Positions 1 to 5,964 of a stretch of 5,964 nucleotides of DNA are shown here, in pieces (within the stretch, counting starts at the first letter, position 1; every line of letters starts with the position of its first letter). The DNA is taken from the NCBI GenBank assembly GCA_041487495.1, contig JBGPNN010000213.1, positions 1 through 5,964 on the forward strand, in the 5' to 3' direction. The position numbers were made by a program, and so were the translations under genes. The notes beneath the pieces are model-generated. The model searched no databases and was not told the DNA's origin. It was given only the letters and a program-made list of their open reading frames with translations. Origin of the DNA: JBGPNN01 sp041487495. Its GTDB lineage: Bacteria; Sysuimicrobiota; Sysuimicrobiia; Sysuimicrobiales; Humicultoraceae.

Positions 1-91
1 GCCCCCTCGGCCTCCTCAGCAATCGGCTCGCTGTGCTCGCCATCGTCACGACACTCGGCGCCCTCTTACTTAAGACGACATGTGCCTCACC

Positions 92-116
92 GGCCTCGGG
101 ACAAGCCCCCTCGGCC
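92..116 (-). other. Hairpin-forming inverted repeat at the unit 1/unit 2 junction
   Basis: Read on the minus (ffh-transcribed) strand, the arms are GGCCGAGGG and CCCGAGGCC around a 7-nt loop. They pair as GGCC/GGCC, an opposed GA/GA step, and GGG/CCC. A GA/GA step can form tandem sheared G-A pairs in RNA but is a TC/TC mismatch on the other strand, so the structure would favour minus-strand RNA. No U-tract follows, so it does not look like an intrinsic terminator. Confidence 0.5.
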
Positions 117-198
117 TCCTCAGCAATCGGCTCGCTACGCTCGCCATCGTCACGACACTCGGCGCCCTCTTACTTAACAAGACGACATGTGCCTCACC

Positions 199-223
199 GG
201 CCTCGGGACAAGCCCCCTCGGCC
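199..223 (-). other. Hairpin-forming inverted repeat at the unit 2/unit 3 junction
   Basis: This is an identical second copy of the hairpin at 92-116, with the same arms (GGCCGAGGG and CCCGAGGCC on the minus strand) and the same 7-nt loop. It lies about 50 bases past the ffh stop codon. Its presence at both junctions shows that the hairpin belongs to the repeated unit; positions 1-12 keep one arm of a third. Confidence 0.5.
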
Positions 224-275
224 TCCTCAGCAATCGGCTCGCCACGCTCGCGCGCATGCTGCCACACCCACGCTC

Positions 276-1604
276 TTACCGGGGTGGGAACGGCAGACCC
301 CGTCCACCTCGCCCACGTTCTTCCATGTGCCGCATCAGCCGCCGCGCTTCGTCGAACTGCTTCAGCAATCGATTTACGTCCTGCACGACCGCTCCGCTGC
401 CGCGAGCAATGCGTCGGCGGCGGCTACCATCGATCATGGCCGGGTTTGACCGTTCCTGCGGCGTCATCGACTGGATCATCGCTTCGATCCTGCCCAGTTG
501 TTTCTCGTCCACCGTGAGGCCTGAGGCCTTCGCCTTTGAGAACCCGGGGATCATTTCCAATAGTTGATCCAGCGGCCCCATCTGCCGAACCTGGCGCAAC
601 TGCTCGAGAAAATCCCCCAACGAGAACTGGTGCTTTCGGAGCTTGCGCTCGATCTCGGCCGCGGTCTGCGCCGACATCGTCTGCTCCGCGCGCTCGATCA
701 AGGTCAGGACATCGCCCATCCCCAGGATGCGCGAGGCCATGCGATCGGGGTGAAACGCCTCCAGGGCATCGATCCGCTCGCCCGTCCCGACGAACAGGAT
801 CGGCCGGCCGGTGGTCGCGACGACCGAGAGCGCCGCGCCCCCGCGCGCATCGCCGTCGATCTTTGTGAGGATCAGGCCGTCAATCGGGAGGCGCGAGGCG
901 AACTGTTCGGCGCTCTTGACCGCGTCCTGCCCGGCCATCGCGTCCAGCACCAGGATCGCCTCGTGCGGCTGGATGGCCGCGTGCATCTGGGTCAGTTCTG
1001 TCATCAAGGCGTCGTCGATGTGTTGACGGCCCGCCGAGTCAACGATGACCACGTCGTGACCCTCTGCGGGAGCCCGCTCGACGGCCGCGCGCGCCACGGC
1101 GACCGGGTCCTTCGCCCCCGGCAGTGAGAACACCGGCACCCCGATCTGTTTGCCGACGATCTGCAGTTGTTGCACCGCTGCCGGCCGCTGGAGGTCGGTG
1201 GCCACTAGTAGCGGCGCCTTCCCTCGCTTGCGAAGCCATCCCGCCAGCTTGCCCGCCGTGGTGGTCTTCCCGACACCGTTCAACCCCACCAGCAGGTAGA
1301 TGGTGGGCGGCTGTGGCGCCGTGCGCAATTGTCGCGCCTGCCCACCCAACAGCGCGGTCAGCTCCTCGTGAACGATCTTGACGATCTGCTGGCCGGGGCT
1401 GAGATGCTTCCACACTTCTTGGCCGGTCGCCGCCTGCCGGATACGCTCGACGAAATCGCGGGTGACCTTGAAGTTGACGTCGGCTTCCAGCAGCGCCATG
1501 CGCACTTCGCGCAGCACGGCATCGATATCTTCGGGGCGCAGGACGCCGCGGCCGGTGACCTTGCGGAAGATTTCTCCCAGGCGGGTCTGCAGGTTTTCAA
1601 ACAT
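276..1604 (-). CDS. ffh: Signal recognition particle protein Ffh (SRP54)
   Basis: GTPase and signal-sequence-binding protein of SRP. It joins the 4.5S/6S SRP RNA and targets ribosome-nascent-chain complexes to FtsY. The 442 residues are of usual length and carry all three domains: N (about 1-88), G (about 98-300) and M (about 325-430). Visible motifs are P-loop GLNGVGKT (107-114), ATDLQRPAAVQQLQ (135-148), G3-region DSAGRQHID (189-197), TKIDGDARGGAALS (247-260), and LEAFHPDRMASRILGMGDVL. The M domain has MGPLDQLLEMIPG, then SMTPQER, and the RNA-binding SRRRRIARGSG (394-404). The C-terminus is a short Gly/Arg tail ending LPFPPR rather than a Met-rich tail. The ATG at 1604 overlaps the stop of the upstream fusion gene (ATGTTTGA) and has GGGAG 7 nt upstream, so translation is probably coupled. 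Two G-motif residues differ from the most common form (N for Q in the P-loop, Q for L after DxAGR). It ends with TAA at the edge of the repeat array. Confidence 0.98.
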   Translation of the reverse strand: MFENLQTRLGEIFRKVTGRGVLRPEDIDAVLREVRMALLEADVNFKVTRDFVERIRQAATGQEVWKHLSPGQQIVKIVHEELTALLGGQARQLRTAPQPPTIYLLVGLNGVGKTTTAGKLAGWLRKRGKAPLLVATDLQRPAAVQQLQIVGKQIGVPVFSLPGAKDPVAVARAAVERAPAEGHDVVIVDSAGRQHIDDALMTELTQMHAAIQPHEAILVLDAMAGQDAVKSAEQFASRLPIDGLILTKIDGDARGGAALSVVATTGRPILFVGTGERIDALEAFHPDRMASRILGMGDVLTLIERAEQTMSAQTAAEIERKLRKHQFSLGDFLEQLRQVRQMGPLDQLLEMIPGFSKAKASGLTVDEKQLGRIEAMIQSMTPQERSNPAMIDGSRRRRIARGSGAVVQDVNRLLKQFDEARRLMRHMEERGRGGRGLPFPPR

Positions 1605-2499
1605 CGGAGGGCTCCCGAGTAGCCTCGTACACCCGGTACCCGGCGGCCTGCCGGACCTGGCGGACCTGTTGGAACCGGGTCTCGATCAGCCGCGCGATCG
1701 TCCTGGCACCCTGCGCGGTACGGGCCACCAGATAGAAGCGACCACCGGGTCGCAGCACGCGCCAGGCATCGTCCACGAAGCTCGTGACCACGCGGCGTCC
1801 CGCTCGGATGGGCGGATTCGTAGCGACAACGTCCATCGACGCATCATGAATGGCCGCGGCCCCTTCGCCGATCACCACGCGCACATTGGGCAGGTGGTTC
1901 TCGATCGCGTTTGCCCAAGCCAGCGCTGCGGCCCGCTCGTTCGTATCGATCAGCCACGCCCGGCCGCGCACCGCCAGTGCGGCGCCGACAAGACCGACCG
2001 GGCCGTAGCCACAGCCCAGGTCGAGCACATCATCGTGGGGGTCGATCTGCATGGTTTCGATCAGCAGCCTCGTTCCGGCGTCGATGCCGCGGGACGAGAA
2101 TACGCCGGCCGCCACCCGAAACGTCCACGGCCGCCCGCGCAGGGTCGCCCGTAGCACTCTGGAGCGCTCCGGGGCACGCGGTGAGCGCGTGAAGTAGTGC
2201 TCGGTTCGCCTGGAGCGGGCCACCAGGCCCAGCGCGGCCTCAAACCGCTCCAGCGACGCGTGTGCCCGCCGCAGGGCGTCGTGGACGGCCTGACGTGAGA
2301 CACGTGCGTGTGCGGCGATCTCGCCCAGCGACAGGTCTTGCCTGTAATAGCAACGCAGCAACTCCTGCTGGCGGGAAGTCAACAGCGCGCCATAGGCGTC
2401 CAGCATGCGGTTGGCGCGATCTCGCCCCGCGAGGGCCCGTTCCACGCTCTGCACCGTGTAAAGGGGTTTCCCTTGACAACGATGACCACCATACCGCAC
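1597..2499 (-). CDS. YlxM-like HTH domain fused to YbxB/RsmC-like SAM methyltransferase
   Basis: A single open frame of 300 codons encodes two normally separate proteins. Residues about 28-93 (2221-2418) match the whole of YlxM: NRMLDAYGALLTSRQQELL, then the sigma-region-4-like helix-turn-helix LSLGEIAAHARVSRQAVHDA. YlxM is encoded beside ffh in many bacteria and has been linked to SRP function. After a linker of only about five residues, residues 99-295 (1615-2205) form a complete class I methyltransferase of the YbxB/RsmC group: EHYFTRSP at its start, AGVFSSRGIDAGTRLLIE, motif I VLDLGCGYGP (158-167), acidic motif II Asp185, and catalytic NPPIRAG (228-234). This NPP motif is typical of exocyclic-amine methylation; an rRNA guanine is the likely target, but this is not shown here. 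The true start is uncertain: GTG at 2499 is the farthest, but it lies inside a possible promoter and adds residues unlike YlxM. GTG at 2454 or 2445 fits family length better. No good ribosome site picks one. The gene overlaps ffh by 8 bases. Confidence 0.9.
   Translation of the reverse strand: MRYGGHRCQGKPLYTVQSVERALAGRDRANRMLDAYGALLTSRQQELLRCYYRQDLSLGEIAAHARVSRQAVHDALRRAHASLERFEAALGLVARSRRTEHYFTRSPRAPERSRVLRATLRGRPWTFRVAAGVFSSRGIDAGTRLLIETMQIDPHDDVLDLGCGYGPVGLVGAALAVRGRAWLIDTNERAAALAWANAIENHLPNVRVVIGEGAAAIHDASMDVVATNPPIRAGRRVVTSFVDDAWRVLRPGGRFYLVARTAQGARTIARLIETRFQQVRQVRQAAGYRVYEATREPSDV
1612..1616 (-). promoter_or_regulatory. Ribosome binding site for ffh
   Basis: GGGAG on the minus strand lies 7 nt before the ATG at 1604, inside the last codons of the upstream methyltransferase fusion. 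The spacing is good and it fixes the ffh start within the 8-base gene overlap. It suggests that ffh translation is coupled to, or re-initiated after, the upstream gene. Confidence 0.6.
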
Positions 2500-2516
2500 C
2501 TGGAAGCGTCCGTCAA
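2488..2516 (-). promoter_or_regulatory. Possible sigma70-type promoter for the ylxM fusion and ffh
   Basis: On the minus strand TTGACG (2516-2511, five of six consensus bases) is followed after exactly 17 bp by TATGGT (2493-2488, four of six). It lies in the 30 bp gap after ftsY and runs over the most upstream GTG of the next gene. Transcription would begin near 2481, just before a small inverted repeat (AAGGG/CCCTT, 2461-2474) and the GTG codons at 2454 and 2445. If it is used, the GTG at 2499 cannot be the start on that transcript. Only the sequence match supports it, and chance matches of this quality occur. Confidence 0.35.
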
Positions 2517-2529
2517 TGGAGCCGCGCGT

Positions 2530-3447
2530 TTACGATTCGTCGCCGGCGAGGAGTGCGCTGGCGAAGGCTGCGGGGTCGAACAGATCCAGGTCGTCCAGAC
2601 CCTCGCCGGTGCCGATGAAAGCAATCGGAACCTTGAGATCAGCGGCCACCGCCACCGCGATCCCGCCTTTCGCGGTGCCGTCCAGCTTGGTGAGCACGAG
2701 GCCCGTCAACCCCACCGCGTGGTTGAAGTGCTGCGCCTGCGCCAGGCCGTTCTGACCCGTCGTCGCATCGATCACGAGCAGGCGCTCCACCGGCGCATCC
2801 GGCAGCGCCCGGCCGATCACCCGATCAACCTTCTTCAACTCTTCCATGAGATTCGTTTTGGTATGCAGCCGGCCCGCGGTATCGACGATCAGTACGTCGG
2901 CTCGCCGGGCCACGGCAGCCTGTGCGGCATCGAAGACAACCGCAGCCGGATCCGAGCCTTCCCGGTGACGGATGACCGGCGCGCCGACACGGTCGCCCCA
3001 AATCTCCAGCTGCTCGCTCGCCGCCGCGCGGAACGTGTCGCCGGCCGCCAGCAAGACTCGCTTCCCCTCGCCGCGCAGGCGGTGCGCCAGTTTCCCGATG
3101 GTCGTGGTCTTCCCCGAGCCGTTGACGCCAAGGATGACGATCGCGGCAGGGGGCGGATCGAGGCGCAGCGCCTTTGGTGAACCAAGCAACTCGGTGAGGA
3201 TAGTGGTCAGACGCGCGCGGAGATCGGCCGCCGTGCGCGCGCCCGCCGACTGCTGCCGCAGCCGCTCGGTGATGTCCGCCGACAGCCGCGCGCCAACATC
3301 CGCCTGGATCAAGAGCTCTTCGAGCTCGATGAAGAAGTGCTCGTCGAGGGGGCCGGCAAGGAGCGCGTCGACGCGGGCACCGAGTGCCTCACGCGTGCGG
3401 GCCAGGGTTGCGCGCAATCGGCCCAGGAAGCCGGAACGTTCCGCCAT
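2530..3447 (-). CDS. ftsY: Signal recognition particle receptor FtsY
   Basis: SRP receptor GTPase. It docks the Ffh-ribosome complex at the inner membrane, and the two GTPases activate each other to hand the nascent chain to SecYEG. The 305-residue protein is an NG-only form: the N domain helices fill about residues 5-90 (ELEELLIQADVG is typical) and the G domain about 98-303. Visible motifs are P-loop GVNGSGKT (107-114), DTFRAAASEQL (137-147, the FtsY-specific insertion-box wording that separates it from Ffh), DTAGRLHT (189-196), TKLDG (253-257) and GTGEGLDDL (279-287). There is no long acidic A domain. A short basic amphipathic start (GFLGRLRATLARTREALG) is the likely membrane-targeting helix. 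The ATG at 3447 is preceded by AGGA about 4 nt away and agrees with the usual length of this form. It lies 38 bp after smc and 30 bp before the ylxM fusion. Confidence 0.97.
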   Translation of the reverse strand: MAERSGFLGRLRATLARTREALGARVDALLAGPLDEHFFIELEELLIQADVGARLSADITERLRQQSAGARTAADLRARLTTILTELLGSPKALRLDPPPAAIVILGVNGSGKTTTIGKLAHRLRGEGKRVLLAAGDTFRAAASEQLEIWGDRVGAPVIRHREGSDPAAVVFDAAQAAVARRADVLIVDTAGRLHTKTNLMEELKKVDRVIGRALPDAPVERLLVIDATTGQNGLAQAQHFNHAVGLTGLVLTKLDGTAKGGIAVAVAADLKVPIAFIGTGEGLDDLDLFDPAAFASALLAGDES

Positions 3448-3485
3448 CGCTTCCTACTGTACCCCGCGGCCGTGTGCTATGCGCG

Positions 3486-5964
3486 TTATTCCGCCGGGAG
3501 GGCGACGGTCTCGCGCTCCGCCGCCGTGCCCGCCGCGGAGCCATTGTCCGCCGTCGGGACCAGGCGCACCGAGACCAGCGACGACACCCCCGGTTCCTGC
3601 ATCGTGACGCCGTAGAGGACGTCGGCGGCGGCCATCGTGCCCTTGTTGTGCGTGATGATCAGCACCTGGGTCTGCTGCGCCAGGTCGCGGAGGAGCGTGG
3701 TGAATCGCCGGGTGTTGGCGTCGTCGAGCGCCGCTTCGACCTCGTCGAAAATGCAGAACGGACTGGGGTGTACGCGCAACATGGCGAAGATCAACGCCAG
3801 CGCCACCAGGACGCGCTCGCCGCCGGACAGCGCGACCAGCGCGCGACGCGCCTTACCGGGTAACTGTGCGATCACCTCGAGCCCTGGCTCGGTGTCCAGG
3901 TCCGTCTCCACGAGTTCCAGATGGCCTTCGCCGCCCTCGAACAATCGATGGAAGAGCCGGGTGAACTCGCGGTCCACTTCCTCAAACGTCTGTCGGAAGC
4001 GCACGCGAAGCCCGGCGTTGATGTGCGTGATCGCCTCACGCAGCGCCGCGCTGGATTCCAAAAGATCAGTGATGTGCGCGCGGAGCGTGTCCAGGCGCGC
4101 GGTCATCGCGGCATGTTCGTCGATCGCGCGCAGGTTGACGGGCCCCAACTCGCGCAGCGCCGAGCGCACAAACTCGAGGCGCCGCTGTGCGTCTTCGCGG
4201 TGGCCCTCCAGACGGCGGGCCGCCGCGGCTTCGAGGGTGACCCCAAACTCTTGCTGCAACCGCGCGGCCGCGGCGCCCAGCTCCGCCTCGGCCTGCGCGT
4301 AACGGATCTCCGCGCGATGCAAAGACGCTTCGGCTTCGTGTTGCCCGGCCAGCGCCGCCTGATAGTCGGCCTGTCGCGCCCCGAGCGCCTCGCGCAACTG
4401 CGCCCGCTGGCTGTTGATCTGTTCGAGTTCGGCCTTGCTGGCCGCCTGGCCGGCGAGCAGCGTCTGATACACCGCCCCAGCGTGCGCGCGGCGTTCCTCG
4501 ATACGTGCTACCTCGACGGTGAGCCGCTCCTTCGCCTCGACCAATTCGGCCGCGCGCCGCGTGAGATCCGTGATCGACGCCTGCCGGTCATCGCGCAGGC
4601 GCTGCAATGTCTCGCGCCGGCCGTCCAGCGTCACGAGCGCGACCCGTTGCGCGGCGGACTCGGCCGCCGCGGATTCGCGCTCCGCGGCCTCGCGCGCCGC
4701 GTCCGCCTGCCGCGCCAATACCTCGTCCTCGAGTCGCCCGTGCTCGGCGTCCAGTTCGCGCGCTTGGGCTTCCAGGCGCGCGATGTCCTCCGCCAGCCGG
4801 CGCAACTCCTCCGCACGCGGCCGATCCTCGGCCGCCAGGGCCTGCCGGTCCTCGACGAGCCGCGCCGATTCAGCCTCCAGCCTGTGCAGATGCTGGAGAT
4901 GCTCGTTGAGGGTCCCGGACACGCGGTCGGCATCCGCGCGGGCCGCGGTCAGCGATTCTTCCGCCGCCCGCAGGTGAGCGGCCGCGGATGCCCGGTGTTC
5001 GGCCACCTCGGCCCGGCGCCGTTCGATCCCGGTCAACGTGTCGCGCAGCCCGGCAATCACCTGGCTGCGACCGAGCGGCCCGGCTTCGGCCGGGGTCCGT
5101 CCACGAATCGACACAACCCCGTCTGGGGAGAGCAGGACACCATCGTGCGTGACGATGCGACCCTGATACCCTGAGGCGAACAGCCTCCAGGCCGCCCCGA
5201 GGTCGGGGACGATCGCGACATCACCGAGCAGGGACTCGACCAGCCGCTGCCCCTCGTGCGCGCCCAAGCCGTTGGCGAGTCGCACGATCTCGACCGCCCG
5301 CGCGAACACCGCACCCTCGCCGCTGGCGTTTGCGGAATCGCCATACACGGTGGTCCCATGCCTGGGCCGCAGGGTCTCTAACGCCAGGACGGTGGCGGCG
5401 CCGTGTCCGTCACCGTCGAGGAACCGGATGACCGGGTCAATCTGCGCATGCCGATCGACAATGAGGCAGTGCAGCCGGCGGCCAAGCGCTGCGATGATCG
5501 ACGGTCGATACGATTCGGGGACATCCAGCATCTCGGCCAGCGCGCCGTGGAACCCAGGGAACCGTTCGGGGGCTGCGCGTGCCTCCAGGAGCACGGCGCG
5601 GACGCCGTCCTCGAATCCCAGAAACTGCTGATGCGCCTCCTCGAACGACGCCAGCCGCGCGCGGAGTCGCTGCTCGTCCACGTCAACGGCGTGCGCCTCT
5701 TCTACCAGCGCTGCCAGGGCGATGCGGCGAGACTCCAGCGCCATCGCGCGATCCGTGATGAGCGCCTCGGCCGCGTCAAGCGCCCGGCGGGCCGCGAGGC
5801 ATGCCGCGTCGGCGGCCCGGCGTTCTTCATCTACCCGGTCGGCCGTTCGATCCACCGCTGCCGCCTTCTCGGCCAGCGCTTCGACCGCCTGGCCGAGGAC
5901 ATCGGCCCGCGCACGCAGCCCCGCCAGGTCGGCGTGCGTTTGCGCGAGACCACGCGCGGCCTCC
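3486..5964 (-). CDS. smc: Chromosome segregation protein SMC (5'-truncated by window edge)
   Basis: Structural maintenance of chromosomes ATPase, which compacts and segregates the nucleoid together with ScpA and ScpB. About 825 residues are visible and the frame stays open to the right edge, so the N-terminal Walker A head and first coiled coil (some 400 residues by family length) lie outside. In order one sees the end of the first coiled coil, a hinge (about 5082-5624, around FHGALAEMLDVPESY to IVTHDGVLLSPDG), a long Ala/Glu/Arg-rich return coiled coil, and the C-terminal head. The head carries the ABC signature LSGGERVLVALALIF (about 3786-3830), then Walker B and D-loop FCIFDEVEAALDDAN, then the ITHNKGTMAAADVLYGVTMQEPGVS ending in short pieces ITHNKGT and LYGVTMQ. 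The stop is TAA, 38 bp before ftsY, consistent with one operon. The hinge glycine motif is atypical (SPDGVVSIRGR where many SMCs have PGGxxTGG). The GTG at 5855 is not the true start, because coiled-coil sequence continues upstream of it. Identity is essentially certain. Confidence 0.98.
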   Translation of the reverse strand, partial: EAARGLAQTHADLAGLRARADVLGQAVEALAEKAAAVDRTADRVDEERRAADAACLAARRALDAAEALITDRAMALESRRIALAALVEEAHAVDVDEQRLRARLASFEEAHQQFLGFEDGVRAVLLEARAAPERFPGFHGALAEMLDVPESYRPSIIAALGRRLHCLIVDRHAQIDPVIRFLDGDGHGAATVLALETLRPRHGTTVYGDSANASGEGAVFARAVEIVRLANGLGAHEGQRLVESLLGDVAIVPDLGAAWRLFASGYQGRIVTHDGVLLSPDGVVSIRGRTPAEAGPLGRSQVIAGLRDTLTGIERRRAEVAEHRASAAAHLRAAEESLTAARADADRVSGTLNEHLQHLHRLEAESARLVEDRQALAAEDRPRAEELRRLAEDIARLEAQARELDAEHGRLEDEVLARQADAAREAAERESAAAESAAQRVALVTLDGRRETLQRLRDDRQASITDLTRRAAELVEAKERLTVEVARIEERRAHAGAVYQTLLAGQAASKAELEQINSQRAQLREALGARQADYQAALAGQHEAEASLHRAEIRYAQAEAELGAAAARLQQEFGVTLEAAAARRLEGHREDAQRRLEFVRSALRELGPVNLRAIDEHAAMTARLDTLRAHITDLLESSAALREAITHINAGLRVRFRQTFEEVDREFTRLFHRLFEGGEGHLELVETDLDTEPGLEVIAQLPGKARRALVALSGGERVLVALALIFAMLRVHPSPFCIFDEVEAALDDANTRRFTTLLRDLAQQTQVLIITHNKGTMAAADVLYGVTMQEPGVSSLVSVRLVPTADNGSAAGTAAERETVALPAE

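Larger units (their letters stand above)
1..250. repeat. Tandem repeat array, units of 104 and 107 bp plus a 39 bp partial
   Basis: Three head-to-tail copies each begin with GCCCCCTCGGCCTCCTCAGC at 1, 105 and 212. Unit 1 (1-104) and unit 2 (105-211) are identical except for two adjacent substitutions (TGT against TAC at unit position 32-34) and a 3-base CAA insertion in unit 2 just before GACGACATGTG. Unit 3 is near-identical for 39 bases (212-250). It then diverges, although a CTCTTAC at 273-279 falls at almost the same unit offset as in the other copies. There are no unique spacers, so it is not CRISPR. Unit lengths are not multiples of three, so the array is not a protein repeat. Copies very probably continue past the left edge. 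The array occupies the space downstream of ffh where rpsP often follows in related operons. Function is unknown. Confidence 0.95.

Noticed and set aside
92..223. Intrinsic terminator after ffh
   Set aside because: The hairpins are GC-rich but no T-tract follows either of them on the minus strand.
1..250. CRISPR array
   Set aside because: The whole 104-107 bp unit is conserved with no unique spacers, and no cas genes are nearby.
1..275. SRP RNA gene next to ffh
   Set aside because: The conserved SRP RNA apical GGAA loop and its asymmetric internal loop were not found in the non-coding part of the window.
33..449. Plus-strand frame starting like a lipoprotein signal peptide (LAIVTTLGALLL then a Cys)
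   Set aside because: The start is made of repeat sequence and the rest runs antisense through the ffh 3' end, with low-complexity Ser/Pro/Arg content. The signal-like stretch is a coincidence of the repeat.
564..1127. Plus-strand frame of 187 codons antisense to ffh
   Set aside because: It is a shadow of the ffh G and M domains, without recognisable motifs or a ribosome site.
2473..2501. Perfect TTGACA on the plus strand as a -35 box
   Set aside because: No -10-like hexamer lies 16-18 bp downstream and there is no plus-strand gene to serve.
3921..5174. Long plus-strand open frame of 417 codons
   Set aside because: It lies wholly antisense to smc, whose protein has clear hinge and ABC motifs. 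Such long antisense frames are expected in GC-rich genes and the translation shows no known domain.

Overview
The window is GC-rich, and every convincing gene is on the minus strand. In transcription order (right to left) it holds the 3' two-thirds of smc, complete ftsY, a gene joining a YlxM-type helix-turn-helix domain to a YbxB/RsmC-like methyltransferase, and complete ffh. Just past the ffh stop is a short array of roughly 104-107 bp tandem repeats that runs off the left edge. The smc-ftsY-ylxM-ffh order is the conserved SRP/chromosome-segregation cluster of Firmicutes and of some GC-rich lineages such as Chloroflexota. High GC, actinobacteria/Chloroflexota-like Ffh wording (DLQRP...QLQIVG) and a ylxM gene together suggest a GC-rich Chloroflexota-like bacterium or related candidate phylum. 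That placement is an inference; no rRNA or other marker here settles it.

Layout: 3486-5964 is SMC without its N-terminal ATPase half. A 38 bp gap follows, then ftsY (2530-3447). After a further 30 bp comes the ylxM-methyltransferase fusion (1597-2499), whose last 8 bases overlap the start of ffh (276-1604). From about 279 down to 1 lie two full repeat units and one partial unit. The gaps are short and one gene pair overlaps, so the four genes look like one transcription unit. A possible internal sigma70-type promoter sits in the ftsY-ylxM gap.

How the genes work together: Ffh binds signal sequences on ribosomes as the protein part of SRP, and FtsY is its membrane receptor; both are present with complete NG GTPase domains. 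YlxM proteins are encoded next to ffh in many bacteria and have been linked to SRP function. Here YlxM is covalently joined to a predicted rRNA-type N-methyltransferase, which could physically link SRP biology with ribosome modification. SMC organises and segregates the chromosome and shares the operon by long-conserved synteny rather than by a shared biochemical pathway.

The two most unusual items are the YlxM-methyltransferase fusion and the repeat array. In the array, copy-to-copy variation is limited to one trinucleotide and one 3-nt indel, and each unit junction can form a hairpin with a symmetric GA/GA internal mismatch. I found no CRISPR array, tRNA, rRNA, SRP RNA, transposase or intrinsic terminator.
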